Source: Verrucomicrobiota bacterium (GTDB lineage Bacteria > Verrucomicrobiota > Verrucomicrobiia > JABWAM01). Taken from it: a stretch of DNA of 64,000 nt. This document shows, piece after piece, positions 1 to 8,914 of the stretch (position 1 is its first letter; each line of letters starts with the position of its first letter). The position numbers and the translations under genes were made by a program. The notes under the pieces are model-generated. The model saw only the letters and a program-made list of their open reading frames with translations, ran no database searches and had not been told where the DNA came from. The stretch covers positions 85,922 through 149,921 of the forward strand of contig JAHFSY010000007.1 in assembly GCA_023269615.1 (NCBI GenBank). The letters are read 5' to 3'.

Positions 1-800
1 ACGTGCTCGATGCGCTGGGGCATTTCCTTGCGGGCGAGCTCGGCGGCGAGTCCGCCGCCCACGATGGCAGGAACATTTTCGGTGCCGGCGCGACGACCGT
101 TTTCCTGCACGCCGCCGTGAATGATTGAGACGAGGCGCGCCTTGCGGTTGCGGTAGAGGACGCCCACGCCTTTTGGCCCGTAGAAACGATGCGGCGCAAA
201 ACTCAACGCGTTCACGCCCATCGCGCGCACGTCAATCGGCACCCAGCCCGCGCTTGCGGTGGCGTCACTGAAAAACGCGATGCCCTTTTCATTGGCAATC
301 TTTCCGATCTCGGCGATGGGCTGGATCGAGCCGATGTCGTGGTTCACATGGTGAACTGCGATGAGAATGGTTTTGTCCGTGATCGCGTTGCGCACATCGT
401 CGGGGTTCAATATGCCCAGTTTGTCCACTCGCACCTTGCTGTGTGTGAAGCCCTGTTTTTCGAGGAAGGCGATGGATTCGAGGATGCTGGGATGTTCCGT
501 CTCGGCGATGATGATGTGATTGCCCTTGCGCTGGTTGGCGTAGGCGATGCCCTTGATCGCGAGGTTGTTGGCCTCGGTGCCGCCGCTTGTGAATAGGATT
601 TCTTCAGGGCTTTCGGCGTTGATGAGGAAGGCGAATTGCTCGCGGGCCTTGCTGAGGGCGTCACGCACCTGGAGCCCGTAACGGTGGAGGCTTGACGGGT
701 TGCCGAAGACCTCCGTGAAATAGGGCTTCATGGCGTCGAACACCCGTGGATCCACGGGTGTGGCCGAGAGGTGATCGAGAAATACAGTGCGGGAAGCCAT
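1..800 (-). CDS. nifS: NifS/IscS-like cysteine desulfurase homologue without the PLP lysine (3' end outside window)
   Basis: Class V PLP-transferase of the NifS/IscS family. The first 266 residues are present; the rest, including the mobile catalytic-Cys loop, lies beyond base 1. Landmarks are FLDHLSATPVDP, FTSGGTEANN, AETEHPS (substrate-side His), FSDATASAG (Asp179, which should face the pyridine N) and HRFYGPKGVGVLY. The Schiff-base lysine (Lys206 of E. coli IscS) is Arg205, codon 186-188. Other cofactor-contact positions also differ: Ala202 for Ser203, Ala182 for Gln183 and His154 for Asn155. The frame is open throughout, so this is not obvious decay. It is the third gene after the Rrf2 regulator and IscU, 142 bp behind iscU. 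From memory, Archaeoglobus IscS also lacks this lysine. Membership of the family is certain; desulfurase activity is doubtful. Confidence 0.93.
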   Translation of the reverse strand, partial: MASRTVFLDHLSATPVDPRVFDAMKPYFTEVFGNPSSLHRYGLQVRDALSKAREQFAFLINAESPEEILFTSGGTEANNLAIKGIAYANQRKGNHIIIAETEHPSILESIAFLEKQGFTHSKVRVDKLGILNPDDVRNAITDKTILIAVHHVNHDIGSIQPIAEIGKIANEKGIAFFSDATASAGWVPIDVRAMGVNALSFAPHRFYGPKGVGVLYRNRKARLVSIIHGGVQENGRRAGTENVPAIVGGGLAAELARKEMPQRIEH

Positions 801-807
801 GGGGGAG

Positions 808-835
808 AATGAAGAATTAAAAATGAAGAATGCAG
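808..835. repeat. 7-bp-period array, AATGAAG type
   Basis: Four consecutive 7-mers (AATGAAG, AATTAAA, AATGAAG, AATGCAG) lie 8 bp upstream of the NifS-like start codon, in the gap after iscU. They share period and sequence style with arrays at 9.3, 30.3 and 39.05 kb. The rest of the 801-942 gap shows no clear promoter. Confidence 0.75.
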
Positions 836-942
836 AATTTACCCTGCGCAGGCAAAAAAGGAAATCGCGCTACAGACAAGGCGGGAGGCACGGCCTTTTC
901 GCAACCGTGTGGCTGCGCGCAATCTCCTGATTTCCAAAACTT

Positions 943-1371
943 TTACTTCGTTGCAGCTGTTTCTGCGTGTTCTACCGCCTCGGGATGTTTTTTAACATAG
1001 TCCTCGAGGGCGGCCTTGAGGGCTTCCTCTGCGAGCACAGAGCAATGGATTTTTACGGGCGGGAGGCCGCCGAGGGCGTCCACGACCTCCTGGTTCGAAA
1101 ACTTCAACGCATCCTCGATGGTGCGTCCCTTGATGAGCTCGGTGGCCATGGAGCTGGATGCGATGGCCGAGCCGCAGCCGAAGGTCTTGAAGCGCGCATC
1201 CTGGATTTTGCCATCCTGGATCTTGAGCGAGATTTTCATGATGTCGCCGCAGGCAGCGGCACCCACTTCGCCCACGCCGTCGGCATCCTGGATGTCGCCC
1301 ATGTTGCGTGGGTTCATGAAATGGTCCATGACCTTGTCGTTGTAGAGCGTGTATTCTTTCGTGTCAGACAT
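943..1371 (-). CDS. iscU: IscU/NifU-type Fe-S cluster assembly scaffold
   Basis: A 142-residue scaffold on which Fe-S clusters are built before transfer to apoproteins. All three cluster ligands are present: ACGD (Cys plus the conserved Asp) in GAAACGDIM, TFGCGSAIASSSM and KIHCSVLAEEA. The usual GAPACGD is GAAACGD here. Length matches the family. It lies 21 bp downstream of the Rrf2 regulator and 142 bp before the NifS-like gene, so the order is regulator-iscU-nifS rather than the enterobacterial iscR-iscS-iscU. An intact scaffold beside a desulfurase homologue without its lysine is the oddity of the operon. Sulfur may come from another desulfurase elsewhere, which is inference. Confidence 0.95.
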   Translation of the reverse strand: MSDTKEYTLYNDKVMDHFMNPRNMGDIQDADGVGEVGAAACGDIMKISLKIQDGKIQDARFKTFGCGSAIASSSMATELIKGRTIEDALKFSNQEVVDALGGLPPVKIHCSVLAEEALKAALEDYVKKHPEAVEHAETAATK

Positions 1372-1392
1372 AATTCCTCCTGTTTTGATTGC

Positions 1393-1875
1393 CTAAATGG
1401 TTTGGAGCGCGCGGGCACGAGGGCCGTTGCCGTTGTGCAGATTGCCGCCCTGGATTCGTTTCATTACCTCGGCCTTGGGTCGCGTGAGATCAGCGAGCGT
1501 GGTGCTGCCCATGATTTCCCTCACGCGGTGTTGGGCTTCGGTAAAAAGGTCGCACAGCGTGCAGGCGTGCGTATCGTGGCAGCTGGCCGGCTCCTGCAGG
1601 CGTCGGTCGAAGGCGAGCTTGCCCTCGATGGCCTCGAGCACCTCGAGCACCGTGATTTCCGCGGAAGGGCGCGCCAGCGTGAAGCCGCCACGGATGCCGC
1701 GCTGGGAGCGCACGATGCCGGCCTTGGTCAGTGCCTGAAAAATTTTGGCGAGGAAACTCCGCGGAATGTGTTCCTCCTTGCAAACTTCATGAATCATGAC
1801 CGCCTTTCCCAGACCACGGCGGGCAAGGCACGTTGCGCCCATGATGGCATATTCTCCTGCGCGTGTGATTTGCAT
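1393..1875 (-). CDS. iscR: Rrf2-family transcriptional regulator, IscR-like
   Basis: A 160-residue winged-helix regulator that probably senses Fe-S status and controls its own operon. The N-terminus ITRAGEYAIMGATCLA and the recognition segment KAGIVRSQRGIRGGFTLARP are typical of Rrf2 proteins. Three cysteines in SCHDTHACTLCDLF (spacing C-x5-C-x2-C) are candidate 2Fe-2S ligands; E. coli IscR also uses three. It is the first gene of the leftward operon. A TTGACA/TATCTT promoter and an IscR-like palindrome over the likely start of transcription lie just upstream, so autorepression is the natural reading. Confidence 0.92.
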   Translation of the reverse strand: MQITRAGEYAIMGATCLARRGLGKAVMIHEVCKEEHIPRSFLAKIFQALTKAGIVRSQRGIRGGFTLARPSAEITVLEVLEAIEGKLAFDRRLQEPASCHDTHACTLCDLFTEAQHRVREIMGSTTLADLTRPKAEVMKRIQGGNLHNGNGPRARALQTI

Positions 1876-1909
1876 GGTAAAATGGATTGTGGCGGAAAAA
1901 GGTAATTAA

Positions 1910-1922
1910 GACCTTTTTAGTC
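1910..1922 (-). promoter_or_regulatory. Probable IscR/Rrf2 operator
   Basis: Read on the minus strand the site is GACTAAAAAGGTC, a GAC-N7-GTC palindrome close to the core of E. coli IscR type 1 sites (GACT, A/T-rich centre, GTC). It starts about 8 bp downstream of the -10 box of the regulator's promoter, where binding would block transcription. No footprint data are available. Confidence 0.6.
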
Positions 1923-1930
1923 CTCTTTTC

Positions 1931-1958
1931 AAGATAGCACCCTGAGAAACGGTGTCAA
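1931..1958 (-). promoter_or_regulatory. Sigma-70-type promoter of the Fe-S operon
   Basis: On the minus strand TTGACA (1953-1958) and TATCTT (1931-1936) are separated by 16 bp. The predicted start near 1924 gives a leader of about 50 nt before the regulator's ATG at 1875, with the putative operator inside it. Confidence 0.6.
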
Positions 1959-2033
1959 CCCATGTGATGAAGATTTTGAAATAATCCTTGGCTTGTGATC
2001 AGCGCGTTGACTTCGACTGTTCCGTGACGATCA

Positions 2034-4694
2034 TCAATTCGGACCGGAGGCTTTCTTCTCCTTCTGATATCGCTTGAGTTGCGTTTCATAACCGCCATTG
2101 GAGCGATCAAGATCCACGGATTTGGTGATCGCAGTGAGGGCGGCGTCGCGCTCCCCCCGGCGGTGGCAAACTTCGGCCAGCGTCGCCCAGAATTCTGCCC
2201 GGTCCGGCTCCAGCTCCGTCGCCTTGCGCGCGTGGAGAAGAGCGTCGTCGAGTTTTCGTCCCGCATCGGCTTCGAGCGAAGCCAGGTCGTTGTGCGCCGT
2301 GGCAAATTTTGGGAAATCGGCACAGAGCTTGTCGAGAAACCCGGACACATCCTGGAAAAACCGGTCCGCCTCGCCGCGACGGCCGCGGGCTTCCAGCGCG
2401 GGCAGGAGTTCGTGCGCGACGTGAATATCACCCGGGAGGAACGACTGACAGACGCGCGCTTCGCTCAAGGCGGAGTCCATGTCTTCCTTCTGCAGAAAGC
2501 CCATCAGGCGCAGCCAATGAACATGTCTGGGCGCAAGCAGGCACTGTTCACTCGGATTGAAAAAGCCAACCTGATAATGGGGAATCGCACCCAATAGGCC
2601 GTTTTCATACATCGCCGCGCGGACAAAAAACCCCTCCGTTGGGGACTCGCGCCGATTGATTTCCCGGGACGGCACCTCAAACATCGCGGTGAACAACGGA
2701 CGCGTCACCGCGCGGAAACGATCGAGAGCTGCCGCCTCCTGCGGCAGCCTCGCATCGTCCAGCTTGTCCGCCATTCCCAGATACCACTCTTCCGAGGCAC
2801 CAGCGAGCAACTGAGCCTGTGACATCAGTTTTCTCCCCGACTCGGCGTCACCGCTTTTCGTGAGGACGACCCCTTGAAGATACATCGCGGGGGCGTTATT
2901 CGCGTCCGCCTTGCGATAACCCGCCGCGGCTTCCGCCCATTTCGCACGACGGGCGAAGAGATTGCCCTCGAGCACAGATCCATCGTGCCCCATCTGCTGA
3001 TAGAGCTTGAGGGCCAGATCCTCGCGATGATCGTCTTCGCAGGCGCGTCCGACCAGTCTCCACACGGTTCGGCGCACCTCTTCGGGTATCCGCACGGATT
3101 TTTCGGACATGGCATTTACGAGGGCCGCCAATTCGGCGCCGGTCGGGCGCCGCTCCATCCACTTCCACGTCCTGCTTGCGGCCTCGTCTTTGTCAACCTT
3201 GTCATCCATGGATTGGTGAAAACGCCACCAGTCGCAAGCCCAGGCGGTTTCTTCGCCATCACCGTGCATGATGCGGGGACGGGAGAGTTGACGGGCATGG
3301 AGGCCTCGAGCGAGAGCTTTGACATATTCGAGGTTGATGGATGCGTCCTGTTTCCAGGATCGCTTGAGCATTTCCAAGGCCATCTCCTTTTCGCGAGAGC
3401 GTCCGAGCACTCCAAGAAGGTCGCATTGAAAGGACATGTTGGTTCGCACGATGTCGGTGGCCATCAGGCGGGAGAACTCGCTGTGAGCGCGCTCAACCTC
3501 TCCTGTTTCCCGGAGAAGGCAGGCAGTCTGCAGTTCCGAGGCGAATCGTTCATCATCGGAACCGGCCCGTGACGGCTTCGACAGGGCGAACGCATCGTTG
3601 AAACGCCACTGACACTGGAGCAACTCGGATGCCCACGTTAGATACCCTTCTCGGACGTATGACAACGAAGCTTCGTCGGGCAGGTCGTTCACCGCAAAGT
3701 CCTGATGCGGCCAGAGGCTGTTTGTGCCCCGTTGCTGGAGGGCGATCATCTGCTGGATTGCCTTCTGAAAAGGTTCTGGCCGTCCCGCTTTGCGGTGCCA
3801 GACCGCAGTCATTCCCAGCCTGTCAATATCGTCCGAGAGATCCGTTGCTTCCGCGTATTTGTCGGACAAACGCGTCCAGTTTCCGGCGTTGGCGAGCATT
3901 CCATCCTCGAGATAATCGTCTCCCGACTGCGATGCGGCCGCAACCGCACCGACAGCGTCCCCCATGCCGCGGCATAAATAGGCAAGGGCCCGGGTCGCGA
4001 GGGAATTCGGATCCCTCTTCGACATTTCCTCGATCTTCCGCCGGTGTTGCTCGCCCGTTCCGCTCACCAGGCAGTGGGCGACAAAATTGAGAATGTTCGA
4101 ATCCAGAGACCGGACCTCGTAACTCTTTTCACTCGGGTCTTTCACACCCGCGACCTTGAGCCGCCAAACCATGTCGACCTCCCAATAACGCCCCTCCGTG
4201 AGTCGATCCACGGAGTCCTCCAACGTGGAGCCAAGCGCCTGGAGAACGTGCTTGTGATTCTCGTCACGCGCCGCCATCCCGGCCAGCTCCACCACGGTCC
4301 CGTGCGCCCGTTCCCCTTCGGAAACGAGGCGCGTCAGGGCAGCGCGCTGAGCCTCCTCATCTCCCTCCCAAAACTGGCGCAGGAGCGGCTCAAATTCCGG
4401 AGGGGTATCCGGATGAACATTCCATCGAAGTTTCTCAAGGAGTTTGCGGGCGCGGAAGGAGACTTCGGGATCACGGCTTTGAGCCGCATCCTGTAGCGCC
4501 GTTTCCGCCGCCTTGCCCGCTTCCCACAGGGACCGTGTCGCCTTCTCCCGCTGCTGAAACTCCGCTGCACCCAGGTCGTGGATCGAACGACGGATGTCCT
4601 CTGCAGCGAGTTCTCCTGTCAAACACCGGTGTGGTGGCAGAAAAACAGCGACGCACAACACCCATACCATCATCGTGTCGCAAGTTCTTTTCAT
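2034..4694 (-). CDS. Secreted HEAT/TPR repeat protein, function unknown
   Basis: About 886 residues from the chosen start MKRTCDTMMVWVL, which gives a Sec signal peptide; an upstream ATG at 4769 would add 25 residues and spoil it. After the signal, residues about 25-90 form an armadillo/HEAT-like unit (EDIRRSIHDLGAAEF, DPEVSFRARKLLEKLRW) of a kind frequent in PVC proteins. The middle is helical with scattered TPR-like units. The C-terminus has clear TPRs (HNDLASLEADAGRKLDDA, FWATLAEVCHRRGERDAA). No catalytic motif is visible, so an extracytoplasmic scaffold is likely. It is divergent from leuC and shares a 212-bp gap in which I see no convincing promoter. Confidence 0.8.
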   Translation of the reverse strand: MKRTCDTMMVWVLCVAVFLPPHRCLTGELAAEDIRRSIHDLGAAEFQQREKATRSLWEAGKAAETALQDAAQSRDPEVSFRARKLLEKLRWNVHPDTPPEFEPLLRQFWEGDEEAQRAALTRLVSEGERAHGTVVELAGMAARDENHKHVLQALGSTLEDSVDRLTEGRYWEVDMVWRLKVAGVKDPSEKSYEVRSLDSNILNFVAHCLVSGTGEQHRRKIEEMSKRDPNSLATRALAYLCRGMGDAVGAVAAASQSGDDYLEDGMLANAGNWTRLSDKYAEATDLSDDIDRLGMTAVWHRKAGRPEPFQKAIQQMIALQQRGTNSLWPHQDFAVNDLPDEASLSYVREGYLTWASELLQCQWRFNDAFALSKPSRAGSDDERFASELQTACLLRETGEVERAHSEFSRLMATDIVRTNMSFQCDLLGVLGRSREKEMALEMLKRSWKQDASINLEYVKALARGLHARQLSRPRIMHGDGEETAWACDWWRFHQSMDDKVDKDEAASRTWKWMERRPTGAELAALVNAMSEKSVRIPEEVRRTVWRLVGRACEDDHREDLALKLYQQMGHDGSVLEGNLFARRAKWAEAAAGYRKADANNAPAMYLQGVVLTKSGDAESGRKLMSQAQLLAGASEEWYLGMADKLDDARLPQEAAALDRFRAVTRPLFTAMFEVPSREINRRESPTEGFFVRAAMYENGLLGAIPHYQVGFFNPSEQCLLAPRHVHWLRLMGFLQKEDMDSALSEARVCQSFLPGDIHVAHELLPALEARGRRGEADRFFQDVSGFLDKLCADFPKFATAHNDLASLEADAGRKLDDALLHARKATELEPDRAEFWATLAEVCHRRGERDAALTAITKSVDLDRSNGGYETQLKRYQKEKKASGPN

Positions 4695-4906
4695 CCGGAT
4701 CGTCGTGTTGGAAGAAAGGCTCCCGGCCGGCCCGCGATGCATGGAGAAATTTGCATGGGAATGCGGCATCCACGAGGGTGATGCGACGATCCAACAATAC
4801 CACGCGTGACTCTTGATGCCAAATCCAGTTTTGCCGGGAGAAGCATTTCTTTCCCCTCCCGGATAACGATTGAATTTCGGTTCTGTGCGAATTATGGTGA
4901 AGGGCT

Positions 4907-6277
4907 ATGACTTTGACTGAAAAGCTCTTTGCGCGCGCCAGCGGAAAATCCAATGTGAATCCGGGCGACAACGTCTGGGTGAAAGTGGATGTGCTGATGA
5001 CCCATGACGTCTGCGGTCCTGGAACCATCGGCGTGTTCAAGCGCGAGTTTGGCAACAATGCGAAGGTGTGGGACCGCGAACGCGTGGTGATCATCCCTGA
5101 CCATTACATCTTCACCGCCGACTCGAAGTCCAACCGCAACGTGGACATTCTGCGCGACTTCGTCCGCGAACAGGGGATCAAGTATTTTTACGACGTAATT
5201 GACGACCCGAACGGCTCCTGGCATTTCGATCCCTCGAAGGGCCAGCTCAAGCGCCAGTTCGGATCCAACTTTGCCGGCGTCTGCCACACCGCATTGCCCG
5301 CGAAGGGACATACGCGTCCCGGCGAAATCCTTCTCGGCACCGATTCACACACTTGCATGGCGGGGGCGTTCAACCAATTCGCCACCGGCATCGGCAACAC
5401 GGACGCGGGCTTCGTGCTTGGCACGGGCAAGCTCCTGCTCAAGGTCCCCGAGACGATGCGCTTTCACCTGGTGGGCGAGCTGCCCAAAGGCGTGATGGCC
5501 AAGGACGTGATCCTGCACGTGATCGGTGACATCGGTTTCGACGGTGCGACGTATCGCGCGATGCAGTTCGACGGCCCGGGCGCGCATGCGCTCAACATGG
5601 ATGACCGCATGACGATCGCCAACATGGCCATCGAGGCCGGTGGCAAGAATGCGATTTTTGAATTTGATGAAACGACGCGTGCCTATGTGGACGAGCGGAC
5701 GAAGCGGAACGGCACCCGCGCGCAATACGAGCCCGTGGAGCCCGATCGCGACCAGAAATTCATCTATGACAAGACCTTCGACCTTTCCAAGCTCGAGCCC
5801 ACCGTGGCGAAGGATCCGGACCCGGGCCAGCGCGCCCTCGCGCGCGAGTGCGCGGACATCCAGCTCGACCGCGCGTACATCGGGTCCTGCACCGGCGGAA
5901 AAACAAGCGACTTCCTCGCCTTCGCCCGGGTCGTGAACGGAAAGCGCGTGAAGATTGACACGTTCGGCGTGCCGGCCACTCCCGACGTGGTCATCGAGCT
6001 GCAGACGACACTGTGGGAGGGAAAAAGCGTGTGGAGCATTCTTGAAAGCGCCGGCGTACTGATGACCGAGAATGCCTCATGCGCCGCGTGCCTGGGCGGG
6101 CCCGCCGACACGTTCGGGCGCCTCAACCGCCCGATGAATTGCATCACCGCGACCAACCGCAATTTCCCGGGCCGCATGGGGCACAAGGAATCGAAGGTGT
6201 TTCTCGCCTCGCCCTACACCGTGGCCGCCTCCGCGCTCACGGGACACATCACCGACCCGCGCGAGTATCTTGGTTGA
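4907..6277 (+). CDS. leuC: 3-isopropylmalate dehydratase large subunit
   Basis: Aconitase-superfamily enzyme, 456 residues, that isomerises 2- and 3-isopropylmalate in leucine synthesis. The three 4Fe-4S ligand regions are intact: GSCTGGK (with DRAYI before it) and ENASCAACLGGPADTFG. GTDSHTCMAGAFNQFATG and the terminal PYTVAASALTGHI are also typical. A small subunit (LeuD) is needed and is not in the window. The next gene begins 6 bp after the stop. An isolated leuC is compatible with dispersed leu genes; homoaconitase-type specificity cannot be excluded from sequence alone. Confidence 0.93.
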   Translation: MTLTEKLFARASGKSNVNPGDNVWVKVDVLMTHDVCGPGTIGVFKREFGNNAKVWDRERVVIIPDHYIFTADSKSNRNVDILRDFVREQGIKYFYDVIDDPNGSWHFDPSKGQLKRQFGSNFAGVCHTALPAKGHTRPGEILLGTDSHTCMAGAFNQFATGIGNTDAGFVLGTGKLLLKVPETMRFHLVGELPKGVMAKDVILHVIGDIGFDGATYRAMQFDGPGAHALNMDDRMTIANMAIEAGGKNAIFEFDETTRAYVDERTKRNGTRAQYEPVEPDRDQKFIYDKTFDLSKLEPTVAKDPDPGQRALARECADIQLDRAYIGSCTGGKTSDFLAFARVVNGKRVKIDTFGVPATPDVVIELQTTLWEGKSVWSILESAGVLMTENASCAACLGGPADTFGRLNRPMNCITATNRNFPGRMGHKESKVFLASPYTVAASALTGHITDPREYLG

Positions 6278-6283
6278 GCGAAA

Positions 6284-8914
6284 GTGAGCGCGTCGTCCCC
6301 ATCCGCCCTCGATCCTTCCCCGCGCGGACGCGACTGGGAATCCACGCGCACTGAAACAAATCCAAAACGGGGACCGTCCGGAAAAATCCGGGCGCACTCG
6401 AAGTTTTTCTTCGAGGGAGGCCGCAAGTTTTTCGTGAAGGGCGTCACGTACGGCCCTTTCAAGCCGGGCCCGCCCGAACCGGGATGTCCCGATGGCGTCT
6501 TTCTCCCATCGCGTGCGACCGTGCGAAGCGACCTCGGCCACATGCGCCAGGCGGGCATTAATACGGTCCGCCTGTATCACTCGCCGCCGCGCTGGTTTCT
6601 TGACGAGTGCGAGGCGGCGAAGATCCGGACGTTCATCACCATCCCGTGGGAACAGCATGTGAGTTTTCTCGACACGTCCCGCCAGCGCGCCGCGATCCGC
6701 AGGCGCGTGGAGGAGGCGGTGACGGTCAACCGCGATCATCCCGCGCTCTTCGCCTACTCGGTGGGAAACGAGATTCCCGCGGGCCTCGTGCGCTGGTACG
6801 GCGCGTACAAGATCGAGAGCTTCATCGAGAGCCTGGTGGACGTTGCGCGTGGCGTGGACTCGCGACCGCTGTACGCCTACGCGAATTATCCCTCCACCGA
6901 GTACATCCTGCCGGGCTCGGTGGATTTTTATTGCTACAACGTCTATCTGCACCAGCAGGCGGATTTTCAACGCTATCTGGCCCGCCTTCAAAACCTGGCC
7001 GGTGAAAAACCGCTCATGCTCGGCGAATGTGGCATGGACACGATCCGCCACACACAGGAGGAGCAGGCTGAACTGTTCCGATGGCACATCCAGACCGTCG
7101 CGCGCATGGGACTGGCGGGGACGGTTCTGTTCGCATGGACGGATGAATGGTTCACGGGCGGGCATTTGATCGAAGATTGGAAATTCGGCCTGGTGGATGC
7201 GAAACGCCAGCCGAAGAAAGCCTTCTTCGAGGTGCAGCGCCTGTTCAAGGACACGCATCGCGTGGCGCTGAATCATTATCCCAAGGTGTCGGTGGTGGTC
7301 TGCTCCTACAATGGCGGGCGCACGCTCGAGGCGTGCCTTACTTCGCTGCTGCAGATGGATTATCCCGATTACGAGGTGATCCTGGTGGACGACGGTTCGA
7401 CGGACAACACGCAGGACATCGCGAAGGATTTTCCGAAGGTGATCCACATCCGCCAGAAAAACATGGGGCTGAGCGTCGCGCGAAACGTTGGAATGAAGGC
7501 CGCGCGGGGCGAGCTGATCGCGTACACGGACTCCGACTGCATGGCGGACAAGGACTGGCTCTACTATCTTGTCGGCACTTTGACGCAGGGCGATTATGTA
7601 GCGGTGGGAGGCCCGAACATTTCGCCTCCTGCGCAGAGCTGGGCCCAGGCGTGCGTTTCGGCTTCACCGGGGCAACCGAGCCACGTGCTGATCGGTGACA
7701 CCGAGGCGGAGCACATCCCCGGCTGCAACATGGCCTTCTACAAGTGGGCGCTCGAATCCATCAGCGGATTCGACCCCGAGTACCGCAAGGCGGGCGATGA
7801 CGTGGATGTCTGCTGGCGCCTCATGGAGATGGGCCATCGCATCGGCTTCAGCCCGTCGGCGGTGGTATGGCATCACCGGCGTTTTACCATCCGCGCGTAC
7901 TTCAAACAGCAGGAAGGTTACGGCGAAGCCGAGGCGCTGTTGCGCTTCAAGCATTTCGTTTATTTTGGCCCGACCGGATCGGCCAAATGGCGCGGGCAGG
8001 TTTACGGCAGCACGCACTTCTCGTCCCTCTTCCAACGCCCCATCGTGTACCATGGCGTTTTTGGCATGGGACTTTTTCAGTGCATTTATCCAAGTCGCAC
8101 GTCGGATTTTGTGCAGATCATGAGCAGCCTTGAGTGGAACATTCTCACGTTTATCACGTTACTCATTGCCCTCCAGACGCACTCGGCGTGGTACGTGCCC
8201 GCGTTCCTCTTTGCATGCACGGTATGCGTGGGGCTTTCCTACGGCCTGCGCGCGCGCGTCGAGCCTCCCTATCAAAATACCTGGAGCAAACTTTTGGTTT
8301 CAACCCTCGCCATCTGGCAGCCCATCGCGCGCGGCTGGGCACGCTACTCCACGTGGATGAAGATGAAGCGCACGCCCGGCGAAGTCATCGAGCCCACCGC
8401 TGAAGGCCGCGCCATGAAGATCGTCTGGGACCGCCCGGCACTCCTCTCGTTCTGGAACGAGAAAAGCGCAGGACGGGAACATTTTCTCAAGGCCTTCGAG
8501 GGGCGTCTCAATCGCGAGGGCTGGAAATATTCCGCCGACACGGGCTGGACCAATTGGGATTTTCAAGTCTATGGAAACCGCTTCTGGCAGATCCGCCTTC
8601 TCAGCGTCACCGAGGAACATGGCGACGGGAAAAGGCTCACGCGCGTGCGATTGCACCCAAGCCCCACCACGATGCTGCGGCTCATCGGCCTGGTGCTTCT
8701 TGTGATCAGCATCATGACCTTCCAGGCGTTTGAAAATCCGTCCCTCACCATGGCGCCCGAGGGATTCTACATCATCAGCGCATGGTTTTGCTTCGTCTCC
8801 TTCTTTCTCACCCTCATGGTCTGGATGAGCGCGCGACTGCGCAAACGTCTGGCCCAGCTCACGGAACTCGCCGCCAAGGATTGCGGCCTCTCCCCCATCC
8901 ACTCAACAAAATGA
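6284..8914 (+). CDS. Glycoside hydrolase (GH2-like) - family 2 glycosyltransferase membrane fusion
   Basis: An 876-residue protein with a GTG start. Residues about 35-325 form a TIM-barrel hydrolase domain (FFVKGVTYGPF, INTVRLYHSPPRWF, SVGNEIPAG with the acid/base Glu, PLMLGECGMDT with a candidate nucleophile Glu). Residues about 335-560 are a GT2 domain: VSVVVCSYNGGRTLEACL, EVILVDDGSTDNT, TDSDC as the DXD-like motif, and AGDDVDVCWRLMEMG as the acceptor/base region. Two membrane helices follow near 620-660 and two more near the C-terminus. Both sets of catalytic residues look intact, so one polypeptide may build and trim a surface glycan. It sits between leuC and a pterin dehydratase (ATGA overlap), neither obviously related. 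Sugar specificity is unknown. Confidence 0.85.
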   Translation: MSASSPSALDPSPRGRDWESTRTETNPKRGPSGKIRAHSKFFFEGGRKFFVKGVTYGPFKPGPPEPGCPDGVFLPSRATVRSDLGHMRQAGINTVRLYHSPPRWFLDECEAAKIRTFITIPWEQHVSFLDTSRQRAAIRRRVEEAVTVNRDHPALFAYSVGNEIPAGLVRWYGAYKIESFIESLVDVARGVDSRPLYAYANYPSTEYILPGSVDFYCYNVYLHQQADFQRYLARLQNLAGEKPLMLGECGMDTIRHTQEEQAELFRWHIQTVARMGLAGTVLFAWTDEWFTGGHLIEDWKFGLVDAKRQPKKAFFEVQRLFKDTHRVALNHYPKVSVVVCSYNGGRTLEACLTSLLQMDYPDYEVILVDDGSTDNTQDIAKDFPKVIHIRQKNMGLSVARNVGMKAARGELIAYTDSDCMADKDWLYYLVGTLTQGDYVAVGGPNISPPAQSWAQACVSASPGQPSHVLIGDTEAEHIPGCNMAFYKWALESISGFDPEYRKAGDDVDVCWRLMEMGHRIGFSPSAVVWHHRRFTIRAYFKQQEGYGEAEALLRFKHFVYFGPTGSAKWRGQVYGSTHFSSLFQRPIVYHGVFGMGLFQCIYPSRTSDFVQIMSSLEWNILTFITLLIALQTHSAWYVPAFLFACTVCVGLSYGLRARVEPPYQNTWSKLLVSTLAIWQPIARGWARYSTWMKMKRTPGEVIEPTAEGRAMKIVWDRPALLSFWNEKSAGREHFLKAFEGRLNREGWKYSADTGWTNWDFQVYGNRFWQIRLLSVTEEHGDGKRLTRVRLHPSPTTMLRLIGLVLLVISIMTFQAFENPSLTMAPEGFYIISAWFCFVSFFLTLMVWMSARLRKRLAQLTELAAKDCGLSPIHSTK

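Noticed and set aside
1..800. NifS-like gene considered as a pseudogene
   Set aside because: The frame is intact over 266 codons and other motifs are well kept; changes are confined to cofactor contacts, which suggests altered function.
6077..7447. 456-residue minus-strand frame
   Set aside because: Antisense to leuC and the hydrolase-glycosyltransferase fusion; Arg/His-rich shadow.
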